From positions 437,501-501,500 of the forward strand of contig LSRY02000045.1 of NCBI GenBank assembly GCA_001643675.2: 64,000 nucleotides of DNA, given 5' to 3'. Made by a program: the position numbers and the translations under genes. A model generated the notes under the pieces. The model saw nothing but the letters and a program-made list of their open reading frames with translations, ran no database searches and was not told the DNA's origin. Positions 10,726 through 22,384 of this stretch are shown one piece after another (position 1 is the stretch's first letter; each line of letters begins with the position of its first letter). The stretch is from Monocercomonoides exilis (Eukaryota; Preaxostyla; Oxymonadida; Polymastigidae).

Positions 10726-12334
10726 ATGATGAAGATTTTTGGTGAGTGGGTCGGATTTCTCATCTTTTTGCGTGTCTTCAGCCCCGTTTCTGGCACCTCC
10801 CTTGACACCCCTTGTGACACTCACGCAGCTGACCTTCTTCAACATCTCCACAAATCCACCGAAAACAAGACAATTGGGTGAAGGGCTGAGCCAAAGAGTG
10901 TTTCTGATGAGTGGGTGCACATTTTCATCGGTGTGGGATGTGTATGATGGGGGCATTGTCCCCTCGCTCAACAGCCCTTCATCGTCTTTGGCTGCCTCGA
11001 ACACCTCGTTTGTCGGATGCTATCGCTCTCAGAATGTTGCAGTCAGCGGGAGTGAGGGGAATCCATCGAAACAAGCGAGACAGCAAATAGCAGACAATGG
11101 GGCAAATTCGTTCACCTGGTGTGTGTGGAATGGGTCAAATACAACTGGAAATCAAGGCACAGTTACAGATAGTGCTTCGAATGGAGGGGCGATTTACATG
11201 TATAACCTGGGATCGGGAACGCTTTCAGTGAAATTTTGTTCGTTCAACGACTGCACTGCATATTATGATGGTGGAGGAATTATGTGTCGTTCGATCAGCT
11301 CAATCAATATTGAGAACAATTCGTTCAATACATGTACTGCCCAAAATTATGGTGGTGGAGGAATGTATGCTTATGATATTACTTCGTGTGTCAGGATCAG
11401 TGGGTGCGAATTCAAGAGTTGCAAAGCGAAAAATTATGGAGGAGGGCTTTATGTTAACAATTTTCAGGTTTCTGAAACTGCCTGTATTGGAACAGAAAGT
11501 GGAAAAGGTGAGAGCGCTTGTGTGTTTGAGTGCTCATTCACTTCGTGCTCACTTACAAGTCAATATGGCGGAGGGATGTATTGCCAAAGTGTTCCGGCTG
11601 CATTCAAAATGAGGAGCCTCCAATTTATTTCGTGCTCAGCAGTGTCATATGGAGGAGGAATGAGATTTGATCCATATCAATCAACAGCCCCAAGCAACAA
11701 TCATTATTTTTATTTCTTCTTCTTCCACGATTGCAGTTGCAACGCTTCCACTCCATATGGCCACGATGTGTTCTTTTATGATGGAAATAATCTTTTTTCA
11801 TCGAATAACCCGTTCTATGAATCGTACACAACGAATAGCGATAATAGAAGAGTGTGTTATGCTGACAGTAATTGGGTGTATCAGCACACACAAAAGAAGG
11901 ATTGGCTGAAGGAAGGGATGAAGGATCGGTATGTTGGGGTGAGTGGGGATGATGCGAGCAATCTGTGTGGGATGAGTGAGGCAGCACCTTGCAAGACCGT
12001 GGGGCATGCAGTGGGGTCGAGCATGGCGCAGCTGAGCTCGACAATCACAGTGCTGGGTGGGAGGCATGTGAGCGAAGGGGCGACGATCAGCGTTGGGGAA
12101 AAGAAGATAATGATAATTGAGAAAAATGAGAAAAAGAAGATGGAGATGCAAATGAAAGGCAAATATTTTCAGGTATTATTATTTTTGGGAAATTTTGCTG
12201 AGAAGAGAATAAAGAACAAATCAGCCAACATTTTTTCCTTCAACCCAAATAAGCAGTTCGATTTGCCAACGTCACTTCTTTTTAAAAAAAAAAACAAATG
12301 GAACTTTCTCAACTTAATATTTTGCATCGCATAA
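10726..12334 (+). CDS. Beta-helix family gene 2, short form with replaced C-terminus
   Basis: The body (10,739-12,334) holds the family signature: FSSVWDVYDGGIVP, GGAIYMY, GGGIMC, GGGGMY, GGGLYV, GGGMYC, GGGMRF, FFFFHDC, YVGVSGDDASNLCGMSEAAP. There is no ATG in this frame upstream. However, ATG 10,726 gives a six-codon exon whose end at 10,741 meets a GTGAGT donor, and a TGTCTTCAG acceptor ends at 10,781. Splicing out these 40 nt joins phase 1 exactly to APFLAPPLTPL. The Gly/Arg-rich N-terminus of longer copies is absent. After ISVGEKKI the sequence leaves the family and continues as a Lys/Met-rich tail (KKKMEMQMKGKYF) to TAA. It is probably a variant or pseudogene. Gene 3 is its mirror image and gene 8 is a close paralogue with the same tail. 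Confidence 0.7.
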
Positions 12335-12429
12335 AAACACAGAGGATCTTCGTCGACTGCTCTTTTAAAAAAAAAAAAAAATATTGATTCATTTCATTTT
12401 TCCCCAGCATTATCGCCAAGAGAGAATAA

Positions 12430-12675
12430 CAAAGAGAGGAGGAGGCAGAGAAAACACGTGACGAGCTTTGGCAGATGCCCTTCAATGGTCTGGACAACGA
12501 ACCTCGGCGTTTTGCCATCGCTGAATTGTCTGTTATCTGGGGGCAGCTGTTTAGCGTATCCCGCTCCTATTTATTTTATTTTTTTCACTTTATTGGTGTG
12601 CTGCTTGCTTCACATTCTGCTTTGTTCTGCAGAAACAGAAAAGTGAATCATTTGCTGATTTTTGTTTTTATTTAA
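12430..12675 (+). other. Conserved exon-like ORF downstream of gene 2
   Basis: Open from after TAA 12,427 to 12,675. It reads EEAEKTRDELWQMPFNGLDN, then EPRRFAIAELSVIWGQLFSV and a hydrophobic stretch (YLFYFFHFIGVLL). It is more GC-rich than its surroundings and nearly identical in P1 and P5 (14,753-14,998, 46,917-47,162, 49,625-49,870). It looks like a membrane-protein exon that has lost its neighbours. A TTTTCCCCAG acceptor lies just upstream at ~12,407. Confidence 0.4.
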
Positions 12676-12872
12676 CTAGTTTTTATTAAAACGAATTTGA
12701 GATAACTTGCATTTATCTCATGTGTCAATCGACTTTTGGTAATACATTTTTATTTTCAACTATTTCTATATTTTTAAAATACATCAATACTTTAATTCTA
12801 AGTCGAAAATTTTTAATTCGAAATCGAAAAAGAAGCTTATAATTGCAAAAAATTTTTTAAGTTAGGATGAGT

Positions 12873-14555
12873 TATTTATCATTCCCCCCTTTTTAATCAG
12901 GACCTAAATTTTCTGATTCTCAAGAGTATTTTTGAAAAAAAAAAAATTAAATAATAGAAAACCTTCAAAATATTATTGTATACTATTCCTCAAAATATTT
13001 TTTATTTATTCATTTTTGAAGACAAATCCTGAGTTTTTTCTTTTTATTTTTTAAGATCAAAGATTTGCTCATATTTCACCGAGCTTTTTGTTTTGAGTGT
13101 TTTGAATGTTGTTATTGATATTAAATTTATCTTTTTTTCTGTATTTTTTGTTTATTTTTCATTGTTTAACACTTCGTTTTTTTATTGTTTTTTCCATTTC
13201 ACAGAATTTTTGTAAAATAAGAAGAAACTATTTGGGTCAACTTATTAATGGAACTTTTTGACTTATTGGCACTTTTTTTCGTTTTTGATCGCCAACTGTC
13301 AACAAACGTTGATTGGCTTTTTTCACTTTTATACAACGTTTTAACAAATTTTAAACAATTCAGTACTTGTTTGTTTTATTATTTTTGTTTGTTTCTCACT
13401 GAGATATCGCGTTTTTTTGTATTTTTAAAAGTCACTTTTCTCAGCAAACCAGGCAACTCACAAGAAATTGATGAGTTGTTTTGAATAGCATAAACTATAA
13501 TCTAACTATTTTGAAATTCTTTTTTTTCACATTTCATTTTTTTAACAACATGCAAGGACAAAACTGATTATTTCTTTGTAAATATGATGAAATGATAAAA
13601 ATAAAAATTTGATATGAAAAACTGACACTTTAATAATGAAATGATGAAAAAATAAAACATCGGTTTTTTATATTTGTATAGAAAAGCCAAATGGTACTAA
13701 CCTATGATGATCATTGATCATTTTTAGTTTACGCCATTTATCCGTTAAAGATAAATAGGAAAAATTAATGTTTTATTTTAACAACACTTCATTATTAAAG
13801 TGTTAGCGTTTCATATCAAATTTTTATTTTTATCATTTCATCATATTTACAAAGAAATAATCAGTTTTGTCCTTGCATGTTGTTAAAAAAATGAAATGTG
13901 AAAAAAAAGAATTTCAAAATAGTTAGATTATAGTTTATGCTATTCAAAACAACTCATCAATTTCTTGTGAGTTGCCTGGTTTGCTGAGAAAAGTGACTTT
14001 TAAAAATACAAAAAAACGCGATATCTCAGTGAGAAACAAACAAAAATAATAAAACAAACAAGTACTGAATTGTTTAAAATTTGTTAAAACGTTGTATAAA
14101 AGTGAAAAAAGCCAATCAACGTTTGTTGACAGTTGGCGATCAAAAACGAAAAAAAGTGCCAATAAGTCAAAAAGTTCCATTAATAAGTTGACCCAAATAG
14201 TTTCTTCTTATTTTACAAAAATTCTGTGAAATGGAAAAAACAATAAAAAAACGAAGTGTTAAACAATGAAAAATAAACAAAAAATACAGAAAAAAAGATA
14301 AATTTAATATCAATAACAACATTCAAAACACTCAAAACAAAAAGCTCGGTGAAATATGAGCAAATCTTTGATCTTAAAAAATAAAAAGAAAAAACTCAGG
14401 ATTTGTCTTCAAAAATGAATAAATAAAAAATATTTTGAGGAATAGTATACAATAATATTTTGAAGGTTTTCTATTATTTAATTTTTTTTTTTTCAAAAAT
14501 ACTCTTGAGAATCAGAAAATTTAGGTCCTGATTAAAAAGGGGGGAATGATAAATA
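12873..14555. mobile_element. FB-A fold-back element at the P1 centre
   Basis: An inverted repeat starting around TTATCATTCCCCCC and sharing its whole length with the P3 core (34,382-36,601). Nested inside is the GGGTCAACTTATTAATGG unit (13,234-14,194), whose shorter relative is the stand-alone insertion at 43,734-44,741. Each arm encodes one 78-codon frame (13,248-13,484 and mirror), rich in Phe and Leu and of doubtful meaning. No transposase was recognised. Confidence 0.7.
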
Positions 14556-14752
14556 ACTCATCCTAACTTAAAAAATTTTTTGCAATTATAAGCTTCTTTT
14601 TCGATTTCGAATTAAAAATTTTCGACTTAGAATTAAAGTATTGATGTATTTTAAAAATATAGAAATAGTTGAAAATAAAAATGTATTACCAAAAGTCGAT
14701 TGACACATGAGATAAATGCAAGTTATCTCAAATTCGTTTTAATAAAAACTAG

Positions 14753-14998
14753 TTAAATAAAAACAAAAATCAGCAAATGATTCACTTTTCTGTTTCTGCA
14801 GAACAAAGCAGAATGTGAAGCAAGCAGCACACCAATAAAGTGAAAAAAATAAAATAAATAGGAGCGGGATACGCTAAACAGCTGCCCCCAGATAACAGAC
14901 AATTCAGCGATGGCAAAACGCCGAGGTTCGTTGTCCAGACCATTGAAGGGCATCTGCCAAAGCTCGTCACGTGTTTTCTCTGCCTCCTCCTCTCTTTG
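14753..14998 (-). other. Mirror copy of the exon-like ORF (P1 right arm)
   Basis: Reverse complement of the block at 12,430-12,675 with the same peptide (EEAEKTRDELWQMPFNGLDN and following hydrophobic segment). See that entry for features. Confidence 0.4.
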
Positions 14999-15110
14999 TT
15001 ATTCTCTCTTGGCGATAATGCTGGGGAAAAATGAAATGAATCAATATTTTTTTTTTTTTTTAAAAGAGCAGTCGACGAAGATCCTCTGTGTTTTTATGCG
15101 ATGCAAAATA

Positions 15111-16701
15111 TTAAGTTGAGAAAGTTCCATTTGTTTTTTTTTTAAAAAGAAGTGACGTTGGCAAATCGAACTGCTTATTTGGGTTGAAGGAAAAAATGTT
15201 GGCTGATTTGTTCTTTATTCTCTTCTCAGCAAAATTTCCCAAAAATAATAATACCTGAAAATATTTGCCTTTCATTTGCATCTCCATCTTCTTTTTCTCA
15301 TTTTTCTCAATTATCATTATCTTCTTTTCCCCAACGCTGATCGTCGCCCCTTCGCTCACATGCCTCCCACCCAGCACTGTGATTGTCGAGCTCAGCTGCG
15401 CCATGCTCGACCCCACTGCATGCCCCACGGTCTTGCAAGGTGCTGCCTCACTCATCCCACACAGATTGCTCGCATCATCCCCACTCACCCCAACATACCG
15501 ATCCTTCATCCCTTCCTTCAGCCAATCCTTCTTTTGTGTGTGCTGATACACCCAATTACTGTCAGCATAACACACTCTTCTATTATCGCTATTCGTTGTG
15601 TACGATTCATAGAACGGGTTATTCGATGAAAAAAGATTATTTCCATCATAAAAGAACACATCGTGGCCATATGGAGTGGAAGCGTTGCAACTGCAATCGT
15701 GGAAGAAGAAGAAATAAAAATAATGATTGTTGCTTGGGGCTGTTGATTGATATGGATCAAATCTCATTCCTCCTCCATATGACACTGCTGAGCACGAAAT
15801 AAATTGGAGGCTCCTCATTTTGAATGCAGCCGGAACACTTTGGCAATACATCCCTCCGCCATATTGACTTGTAAGTGAGCACGAAGTGAATGAGCACTCA
15901 AACACACAAGCGCTCTCACCTTTTCCACTTTCTGTTCCAATACAGGCAGTTTCAGAAACCTGAAAATTGTTAACATAAAGCCCTCCTCCATAATTTTTCG
16001 CTTTGCAACTCTTGAATTCGCACCCACTGATCCTGACACACGAAGTAATATCATAAGCATACATTCCTCCACCACCATAATTTTGGGCAGTACATGTATT
16101 GAACGAATTGTTCTCAATATTGATTGAGCTGATCGAACGACACATAATTCCTCCACCATCATAATATGCAGTGCAGTCGTTGAACGAACAAAATTTCACT
16201 GAAAGCGTTCCCGATCCCAGGTTATACATGTAAATCGCCCCTCCATTCGAAGCACTATCTGTAACTGTGCCTTGATTTCCAGTTGTATTTGACCCATTCC
16301 ACACACACCAGGTGAACGAATTTGCCCCATTGTCTGCTATTTGCTGTCTCGCTTGTTTCGATGGATTCCCCTCACTCCCGCTGACTGCAACATTCTGAGA
16401 GCGATAGCATCCGACAAACGAGGTGTTCGAGGCAGCCAAAGACGATGAAGGGCTGTTGAGCGAGGGGACAATGCCCCCATCATACACATCCCACACCGAT
16501 GAAAATGTGCACCCACTCATCAGAAACACTCTTTGGCTCAGCCCTTCACCCAATTGTCTTGTTTTCGGTGGATTTGTGGAGATGTTGAAGAAGGTCAGCT
16601 GCGTGAGTGTCACAAGGGGTGTCAAGGGAGGTGCCAGAAACGGGGCTGAAGACACGCAAAAAGATGAGAAATCCGACCCACTCACCAAAAATCTTCATCA
16701 T
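15111..16701 (-). CDS. Beta-helix family gene 3, mirror of gene 2
   Basis: Reverse-complement twin of gene 2 across P1, with the same predicted six-codon first exon (ATG at 16,701), the same 40-nt candidate intron and the same body up to the replaced Lys/Met-rich tail. The two frames separate only at the very end. A run of A is one base shorter here than near 12,290, so this copy ends KKKTNGTFST rather than KKNKWNFLNLIFCIA. It is convergent with gene 2 and divergent from gene 4. Near-perfect identity implies recent duplication, ongoing conversion or an assembly fold. Confidence 0.65.
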
Positions 16702-19700
16702 CTTCTTCCTTTTTAACACAAGTCATATTTCCTATTCACATATCTCTTCCACAACTTCTTCAAAGTTTCCTCAAAACATTCACTTAAAATTCTTCTTATT
16801 TCCCTTCTTCTTTCGTTTTCGATCAAATCATCTTTTTCAGTCTAATTTCTTATAAATGTCTGCTTCTTCTCAATTTTTTGCCAAATTTCTTCTTTTGTTA
16901 TTTCATCAATTTCTCTGCTCTCTCTTTTGCTTTTAACATGATTCACCCGACACGTCTTCCAAAACCATCAAAGGCCTCCTCCTCTATTCGCTTCAATTTT
17001 TGCTCCTTTCCATTCCACCAAACACTCTCCAATTATTATCTCCAGATTTCTTAAAGGCGCCCAATATGCTTTTCCCCCATATTCCATGTTCATTCATTGG
17101 CATAAAATACACCTGCAAAAATATTCTAATTTCAACAAAAATAATATATAAAAAATTATAATCAAAAAAAATATAAATACATACCGTTATAATGATCGCC
17201 CTTCACTGACTTTATTCTTTCTTCTCCTCCAAATATTGCTCCGTTCTGTCAACAAAGCACATCTGTCTCGTCTTCGCTTCCCTTCTGCTTCCTAAAAAAA
17301 ACTCAGTCAAAGTCCAACTTCTCATTATTCTTTCGCTCAAATAACTCAACCAGCTCCAATCTTTTAAAAAACTGGTAAAGAAGAATATTCCATCTAATAA
17401 ACACGTCTCACCTCCTTTTTCTGCATTGCCTTCTTCTTCTCCACATTTCCCCTCAAAGCAATAATATCACACCACCTCACCCACATCCCAATCTATCCAT
17501 TCTCCCTCTCCACAAAAACCAAACAACTCTGTCCACAATCCACTTTCCCCAACTTCTTAATAAACCATGGAAAAATCCCTTCTCCTTCACTTCCTGCATC
17601 CCCTTCTCCAAATATCCTTTTCCCAATCAAAAATATAAATGCCTCCAATATTTTGCCTCTCTTTGGTGCAAAACACCCCCTCATGGTCAGCCCTTCACCT
17701 CGCTCCATCCCTGTCGCACATCTGTCTCCACACCCCCAATGCAAAGCGCCAGCACTGATGTTCCTTCTTCCTATCTTCCTCCACCTCAACCTCCATCCCT
17801 TGCCCCGAAAATGAGAGGCGCGTCCAAATTGTTCACAGAATAAGTTATATAAAAATATGAAGAAAATTTTTCTTCACTTTTTTTTCTTCAACCCCACTTC
17901 TCTTTCTTATCAAACATACATCAGCAAAAATTCTCCCTCTTGCTCCGCCTCATATGAACCCTCCTCTCTCTCCCTGCATTTGAAAAAAAAAACATTTTCT
18001 CCCCATTTCTTCTCCATATCTCTCCATCTCAAATCCTCACCTCCAATAAATATATTCTATTCGCTCCACCCATCTTCCACCCTTCTTATCTTCCCTCTTA
18101 TCCCACCTCCTCCACAACAAGTTCCATTTCTCCACAATAAACACGGTCTAAACACCTTCCAACTCACAAAAATCTCAAAAATAACCCCTCCCAACCTCAT
18201 CCCTATTCATCTCCCACCCATCCATTTTGCCTCTCAAATCTCGCAAAAACACCTCTTTCCAACAAAAAATATCATTTTGTCGTTCCATTCTCCCTCCAAA
18301 ACCCTGCTTATTCTCAATTGAACAAATCCATCACCCCATACCACAAATTTATCCTTTTACAATCACATTGTCTTCATATGTCCATTCAATCACAATGCAT
18401 CGAGTTGTGCTCTTTTTCTTTTGTGACTCTTATTCGTTATGGAACATGATCAAACAATGTCAAATGCTCAGAAACTGTCAACGGTGTGAGACTCCGAAGC
18501 TAAAGCAAGCACAGGTTGACCAAGTGAATTAAATGCAATGAAAGGGTCGGGTATTACGAAAGAATATTTATTCGATGGAAGATGAAATTGTTCATATTGA
18601 TTGTTGGAATGCTGTGGAGCAACAATATTTTCGATGGAAATGAGAAAATTTTGATGTATGTATTTTTTGTTTTTCTGTTGATTGTGAAGATATTTCCATC
18701 CGTATCCTTTCCAAAGTTGTGATTCAGACAAATTATTTAAAATGGACAATTTATTATTTGCAGACGGGAACAGCGAGGAAGCGAGCCAAAAATTACCTTA
18801 CAAATATATTAGAGCCTGAATATATTTTTTCATAATGCTTATGCAACGTTTTTTGGACTCAACATGTGGCATATGGAAATAAGACGAAAAATGAATATTG
18901 ATGGAGTGGATATTAACGGGGTTGGAAGATGTCCAAGGCTAAAAGGAAGAATGCTCAATTTCTTTGAAAAGGAAGCGTTTTTAAAAGATGGGGTGACATT
19001 TTCAAAAATATTTTGTTGGAGAGATTGAAGTCGATGACTAAAACAGGAGATTAGCAGCAGTTGGGACAGAACAAGGTGCCTTTCTTGGGGTGGGAATGGA
19101 AAGACATTGCTTTTATGGACTGAGGGGAGAGATGGAACTGCTTTTCACTGATTGGCTTTTGAACCAAATATACGAGAAAATCAGGCTGTTTGGCGTTATA
19201 CAAGAAGCTTGGGGTGGATTTCAGACAAAATAAATTTGAGTCATTTTACCCTTGCCTTTTGCATTGTGTCATCGAAGTGTTAACCATTGGAACAGAGAAC
19301 GAGGCAGTGATGCTGAGAATATCTTCTGTCAGAAGGTATCCGACATTTAAGATTTCTATAAGATCTTCGTCTTCTTTTTCATCATCTTCTTCTTCGCCGT
19401 CATTGTTTTCGTGTGCTCATTTTCGGCAATTGAAATTATATGACAATTTTATCCCTTCTTGGTCATTATCTTCTTCTTCATTAAAATTATGTTGAAGCAT
19501 TTTTATTATTAGAGTTATTCCAGTGGAAGCAGAACAGGAGATTGGAAATGAGCAAGTAGTTGGAAGCAGAACAGAATCACTTTCGTTGGTAATGAAATTG
19601 GCAGCGGAGTCAGTAAAGGTGAGTTTTGTGCAGAAAAGAACAATATTTTGAGAAGCACTCGAAGAAGAAGAAAGTGTGTGAAGGTTGGCTAAAACTATAT

Positions 19701-20170
19701 TTTAGAGTATGTTTTGTATTTTTTCCCACAACTTTTTATGTATATACATATATATTATGAAATTAGGATTTTTGAACGAGTGATCAATGGCAATGAATGA
19801 AAATGGAAAAAAAAGCATATTGGGTGCCTTTAAGAAGTCAGGAAATAATAAATGAAGGGGCGCATATGGAAATGAGCAGGTGCAAAATATAAATGAAATG
19901 AATGGAAAAGAAGATAAAAAATTTTTGAAGGTTTTGGAAGACATATAGGACGAATCTTGTTCAAAGCAAAAAGAGGGAAATAGAAAATGATGATAAGGCC
20001 GAAGAAGAAATTTGGCAAATGATTGAGAAGAAAAAGATATTTTTTTTTGGAAATTCGATTGAAAAAGAAAACTTATGAAAATCTGATGGAGGCGAAGAAA
20101 GAAGGGAGCGGGAAAATCAGAGATATGATTTTTTAGAGATATTTGAAGAAAAGTTGGAAAAAGGAAGAAG
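16702..20170. other. Spacer between divergent genes 3 and 4 (P1 right arm)
   Basis: Reverse complement of 7,257-10,725, with the same exon-like modules in opposite orientation, including the acidic/CPNC fragment at 18,955-19,500 on the minus strand. One homopolymer difference (near 18,666) changes a small frame relative to the left arm. No separate gene is supported. Confidence 0.5.
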
Positions 20171-22384
20171 ATGAGATATTTTTTTGTGAGGGAGTTATTG
20201 AACCCGTCGGTTGAGTTAAATCAAATTTTATTGGAGAATTATGATAATTGTTGTTCAGTGTGTGGAATGAGGGGGAGTGTGGTTGTGGTGAGGGGATGTG
20301 GTGTGGAGATGGGGAGAGGCAAGGAGGCGGGGGTGTTTGAGCTGGGCGGGTGCAGAGGGGTGTTTTGGAACATCACGCTGAGAGGGGTTGGAAGAGGAGG
20401 AAATGTGTGTGGGAGACTGTTTGGAGGAGAGGGGAGGATGGGACAGAAGATGAGTGAGAGAGAAGGTGGTGGAGGAAGAGGAATAGGAGGATGGGGAAGA
20501 GGAAGCGGAAGAGGTGAAGGAGGAGAGAGAGGAGGACAAGGAGGAGGCAGAGGAAGAAGAGGTGGAGAAGGAAGAGGAGAAGGAAGTGAAGAAGGAAGTG
20601 AAGGAGGAGGGAGTGTATTTGTGAGTGAGTCAGATTTCTCATCTTTTTGTGTGCCTTCAGCCCCGTTTCTGGCGCCTCCCCTGACACCCCTTGTATCTCT
20701 TTCCAAACTGACCTTCTTCAACATCTCCACAAATCCACCGAAAACAAGACAATTGGGTAAAGGGCTGAGCCAAAGAGTGTTTCTGATGAGTGGGTGCACA
20801 TTTTCATCGGTGTGGGATGTGTATGATGGGGGCATTGTCCCCTCGCTCAACAGCCCTTCATCATTCTTGGCTGTCTCGAACACCTCGTTTGTCAGGTGCT
20901 ATCGGTCTCAGAATGTTGAAGTCAATGGGAGTGAGGGGAATCCGTCGAAACCAGCGAGACAGCAAATTTCTACAGATTTAACGAATTCATTCACCTGGTG
21001 TGTGTGGAATGGAACAAAAACCACTGGGACAAGTGGATCTTATACAGATAGGGCTTCGAATGGAGGGGCGATTAACATGTATAATCTGGGATCTGGAACG
21101 CTTTCAGTGAAATTTTGTTCGTTCAACGACTGCACTGCATATTGTTGTGGTGGTGGAATTATGTGTCGTTCTATCAATTCCATCAAGATTGAGAACAACT
21201 CATTCAATGCTTGTACTGCAAAAAATAATTATGGAGGAGGGATATATGCTTATTCGATTTCAACATGTGTCAGGATCAGTGGTTGTGAATTCCAGAACTG
21301 TAAAGCAAGTGGCTATGGAGGAGGACTTTATCTTAATTCTTTTCAGGTTTCTGGATCTTCATGTATTGGAACAGAAAGCGGCAAAGGAGAGAGTGCTTGT
21401 GTGTTTGAGTGCTCATTCATTTCGTGTACTCTTACAAATACTGTTGGCGGAGGGATGTATTGCTACGGTGTTCCAGCTGCATTCAAAATGAGGAGCCTCC
21501 AGTTCATTTCGTGTTCAGCAGTGTCATATGGCGGAGGATTGGATTTCAGGCCATATCAATCAGAAGCTCCAAGCAACAATCATTATTGTTATTTCTTCTT
21601 CTTCCACGATTGCAGATGCACAACAACTTCCACTCCATATGGCCATGATGTAATTTTTGTAGATCAATACAATCTCTTTTCATCGAATAACCCATTCTAT
21701 GAATCATATACAACGAATACAAATGACAGGAGAGTGTGCTATGAATATTTACAATCAGGAAGTTGGAAATATCAGCATACAGAAAAGAAGGATTGGCTGA
21801 AGGAAGGGATGAAAGATCGGTATGTTGGGGTGAGTGGGAATGACGCAAACAATCTGTGTGGGATGAGTGAGGCAGCACCTTGCAAGACAGTGGGACATGC
21901 AGTGGGGTCGAGCATGGCGCAGTTGAGCTCGACAATCACAGTGCTGAGTGGGAAGCATGTGAGCGAAGGGACAACAATCAATGTTGGGGAAAAGAAAATA
22001 ATAATAACAGGGAATGGGAAGACAGCGAGTGTGATTGGGACAAGTGCGCTTTCGACCTCTTCGTCAACACTGTTCAGCATATCTTCTGGTCAGCTGGAGG
22101 TGGGGCATGTGGGGATCGACCACAACGCGACAAGAAGTTCATCGCCGAGTGTGTTTGTGGTGTCTGTGGGAAGCGGGATTCTTTTGCTGGAGGATGTTTT
22201 GATCGACTCTTCGACATCAGGTGGGAGTGGAATGACGAAGTGTGTGTTTGAAGTGGCACTGAAACAATTGAAGACGATTGATGTGGAGATTGAAAACATG
22301 AAAATATCACAGCCTCTTTTCGCTGAACCATCACAAACAGGATCAGCATTGGGAGAAAATTATTTGTTGTTTATTTTATTTTGA
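20171..22384 (+). CDS. Beta-helix family gene 4, complete 737-residue form
   Basis: The longest intact copy, ATG 20,171 to TGA. Residues 1-92 are Cys- and Gly-containing (MRYFFVRELL, GCRGVFWNITLRGVGRGG). About 93-152 is Gly/Arg/Glu-rich, from a purine-rich tract. From about 200 the right-handed beta-helix body begins: FSSVWDVYDGGIVP at ~213, then GG turns at about 297, 326, 354, 382, 425 and 453, each with a preceding C-x-F-x-x-C coil. Next come FFFFHDC at ~474 and YVGVSGNDANNLCGMSEAAP at ~550 followed by CKTVGHAV, a motif common in pectate-lyase-like beta-helices. A second helix block ends in ENYLLFILF. There is no clear signal peptide or membrane anchor in this frame, so upstream exons are possible. 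A surface or secreted adhesin-like role is inference. It is convergent with gene 5 across P2. Confidence 0.85.
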   Translation: MRYFFVRELLNPSVELNQILLENYDNCCSVCGMRGSVVVVRGCGVEMGRGKEAGVFELGGCRGVFWNITLRGVGRGGNVCGRLFGGEGRMGQKMSEREGGGGRGIGGWGRGSGRGEGGERGGQGGGRGRRGGEGRGEGSEEGSEGGGSVFVSESDFSSFCVPSAPFLAPPLTPLVSLSKLTFFNISTNPPKTRQLGKGLSQRVFLMSGCTFSSVWDVYDGGIVPSLNSPSSFLAVSNTSFVRCYRSQNVEVNGSEGNPSKPARQQISTDLTNSFTWCVWNGTKTTGTSGSYTDRASNGGAINMYNLGSGTLSVKFCSFNDCTAYCCGGGIMCRSINSIKIENNSFNACTAKNNYGGGIYAYSISTCVRISGCEFQNCKASGYGGGLYLNSFQVSGSSCIGTESGKGESACVFECSFISCTLTNTVGGGMYCYGVPAAFKMRSLQFISCSAVSYGGGLDFRPYQSEAPSNNHYCYFFFFHDCRCTTTSTPYGHDVIFVDQYNLFSSNNPFYESYTTNTNDRRVCYEYLQSGSWKYQHTEKKDWLKEGMKDRYVGVSGNDANNLCGMSEAAPCKTVGHAVGSSMAQLSSTITVLSGKHVSEGTTINVGEKKIIITGNGKTASVIGTSALSTSSSTLFSISSGQLEVGHVGIDHNATRSSSPSVFVVSVGSGILLLEDVLIDSSTSGGSGMTKCVFEVALKQLKTIDVEIENMKISQPLFAEPSQTGSALGENYLLFILF

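Larger units (their letters stand above)
5335..22060. repeat. Giant palindrome P1
   Basis: Left and right halves are reverse complements around ~13,714. From about 6,810 to 13,620 and from 13,810 to 20,620 the arms look essentially identical, differing by single-base homopolymer changes (for example near 8,757 and 12,290). Further out, genes 1 and 4 are homologous but clearly diverged. The unpaired centre is about 100 nt (roughly 13,665-13,765). Confidence 0.9.

Noticed and set aside
15383-15802. Antisense frames rich in His/Cys/Ser opposite gene 3 and its relatives
   Set aside because: Their sequence follows the sense protein's codons and varies with its coils, so they are shadows rather than genes.
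20239-20883. Long Pro/Ser/Leu-rich open frames on the strand opposite the beta-helix genes
   Set aside because: They are the reverse reading of the purine tract and the conserved gene body; composition is a by-product and they recur only where the sense gene does.
20171-22384. Chlamydial Pmp or bacterial autotransporter gained by transfer
   Set aside because: GG turns and FxxC coils are superficially similar, but there is no autotransporter barrel, and the family sits in intron-containing, AT-rich eukaryotic DNA. Convergent beta-helix architecture is simpler.
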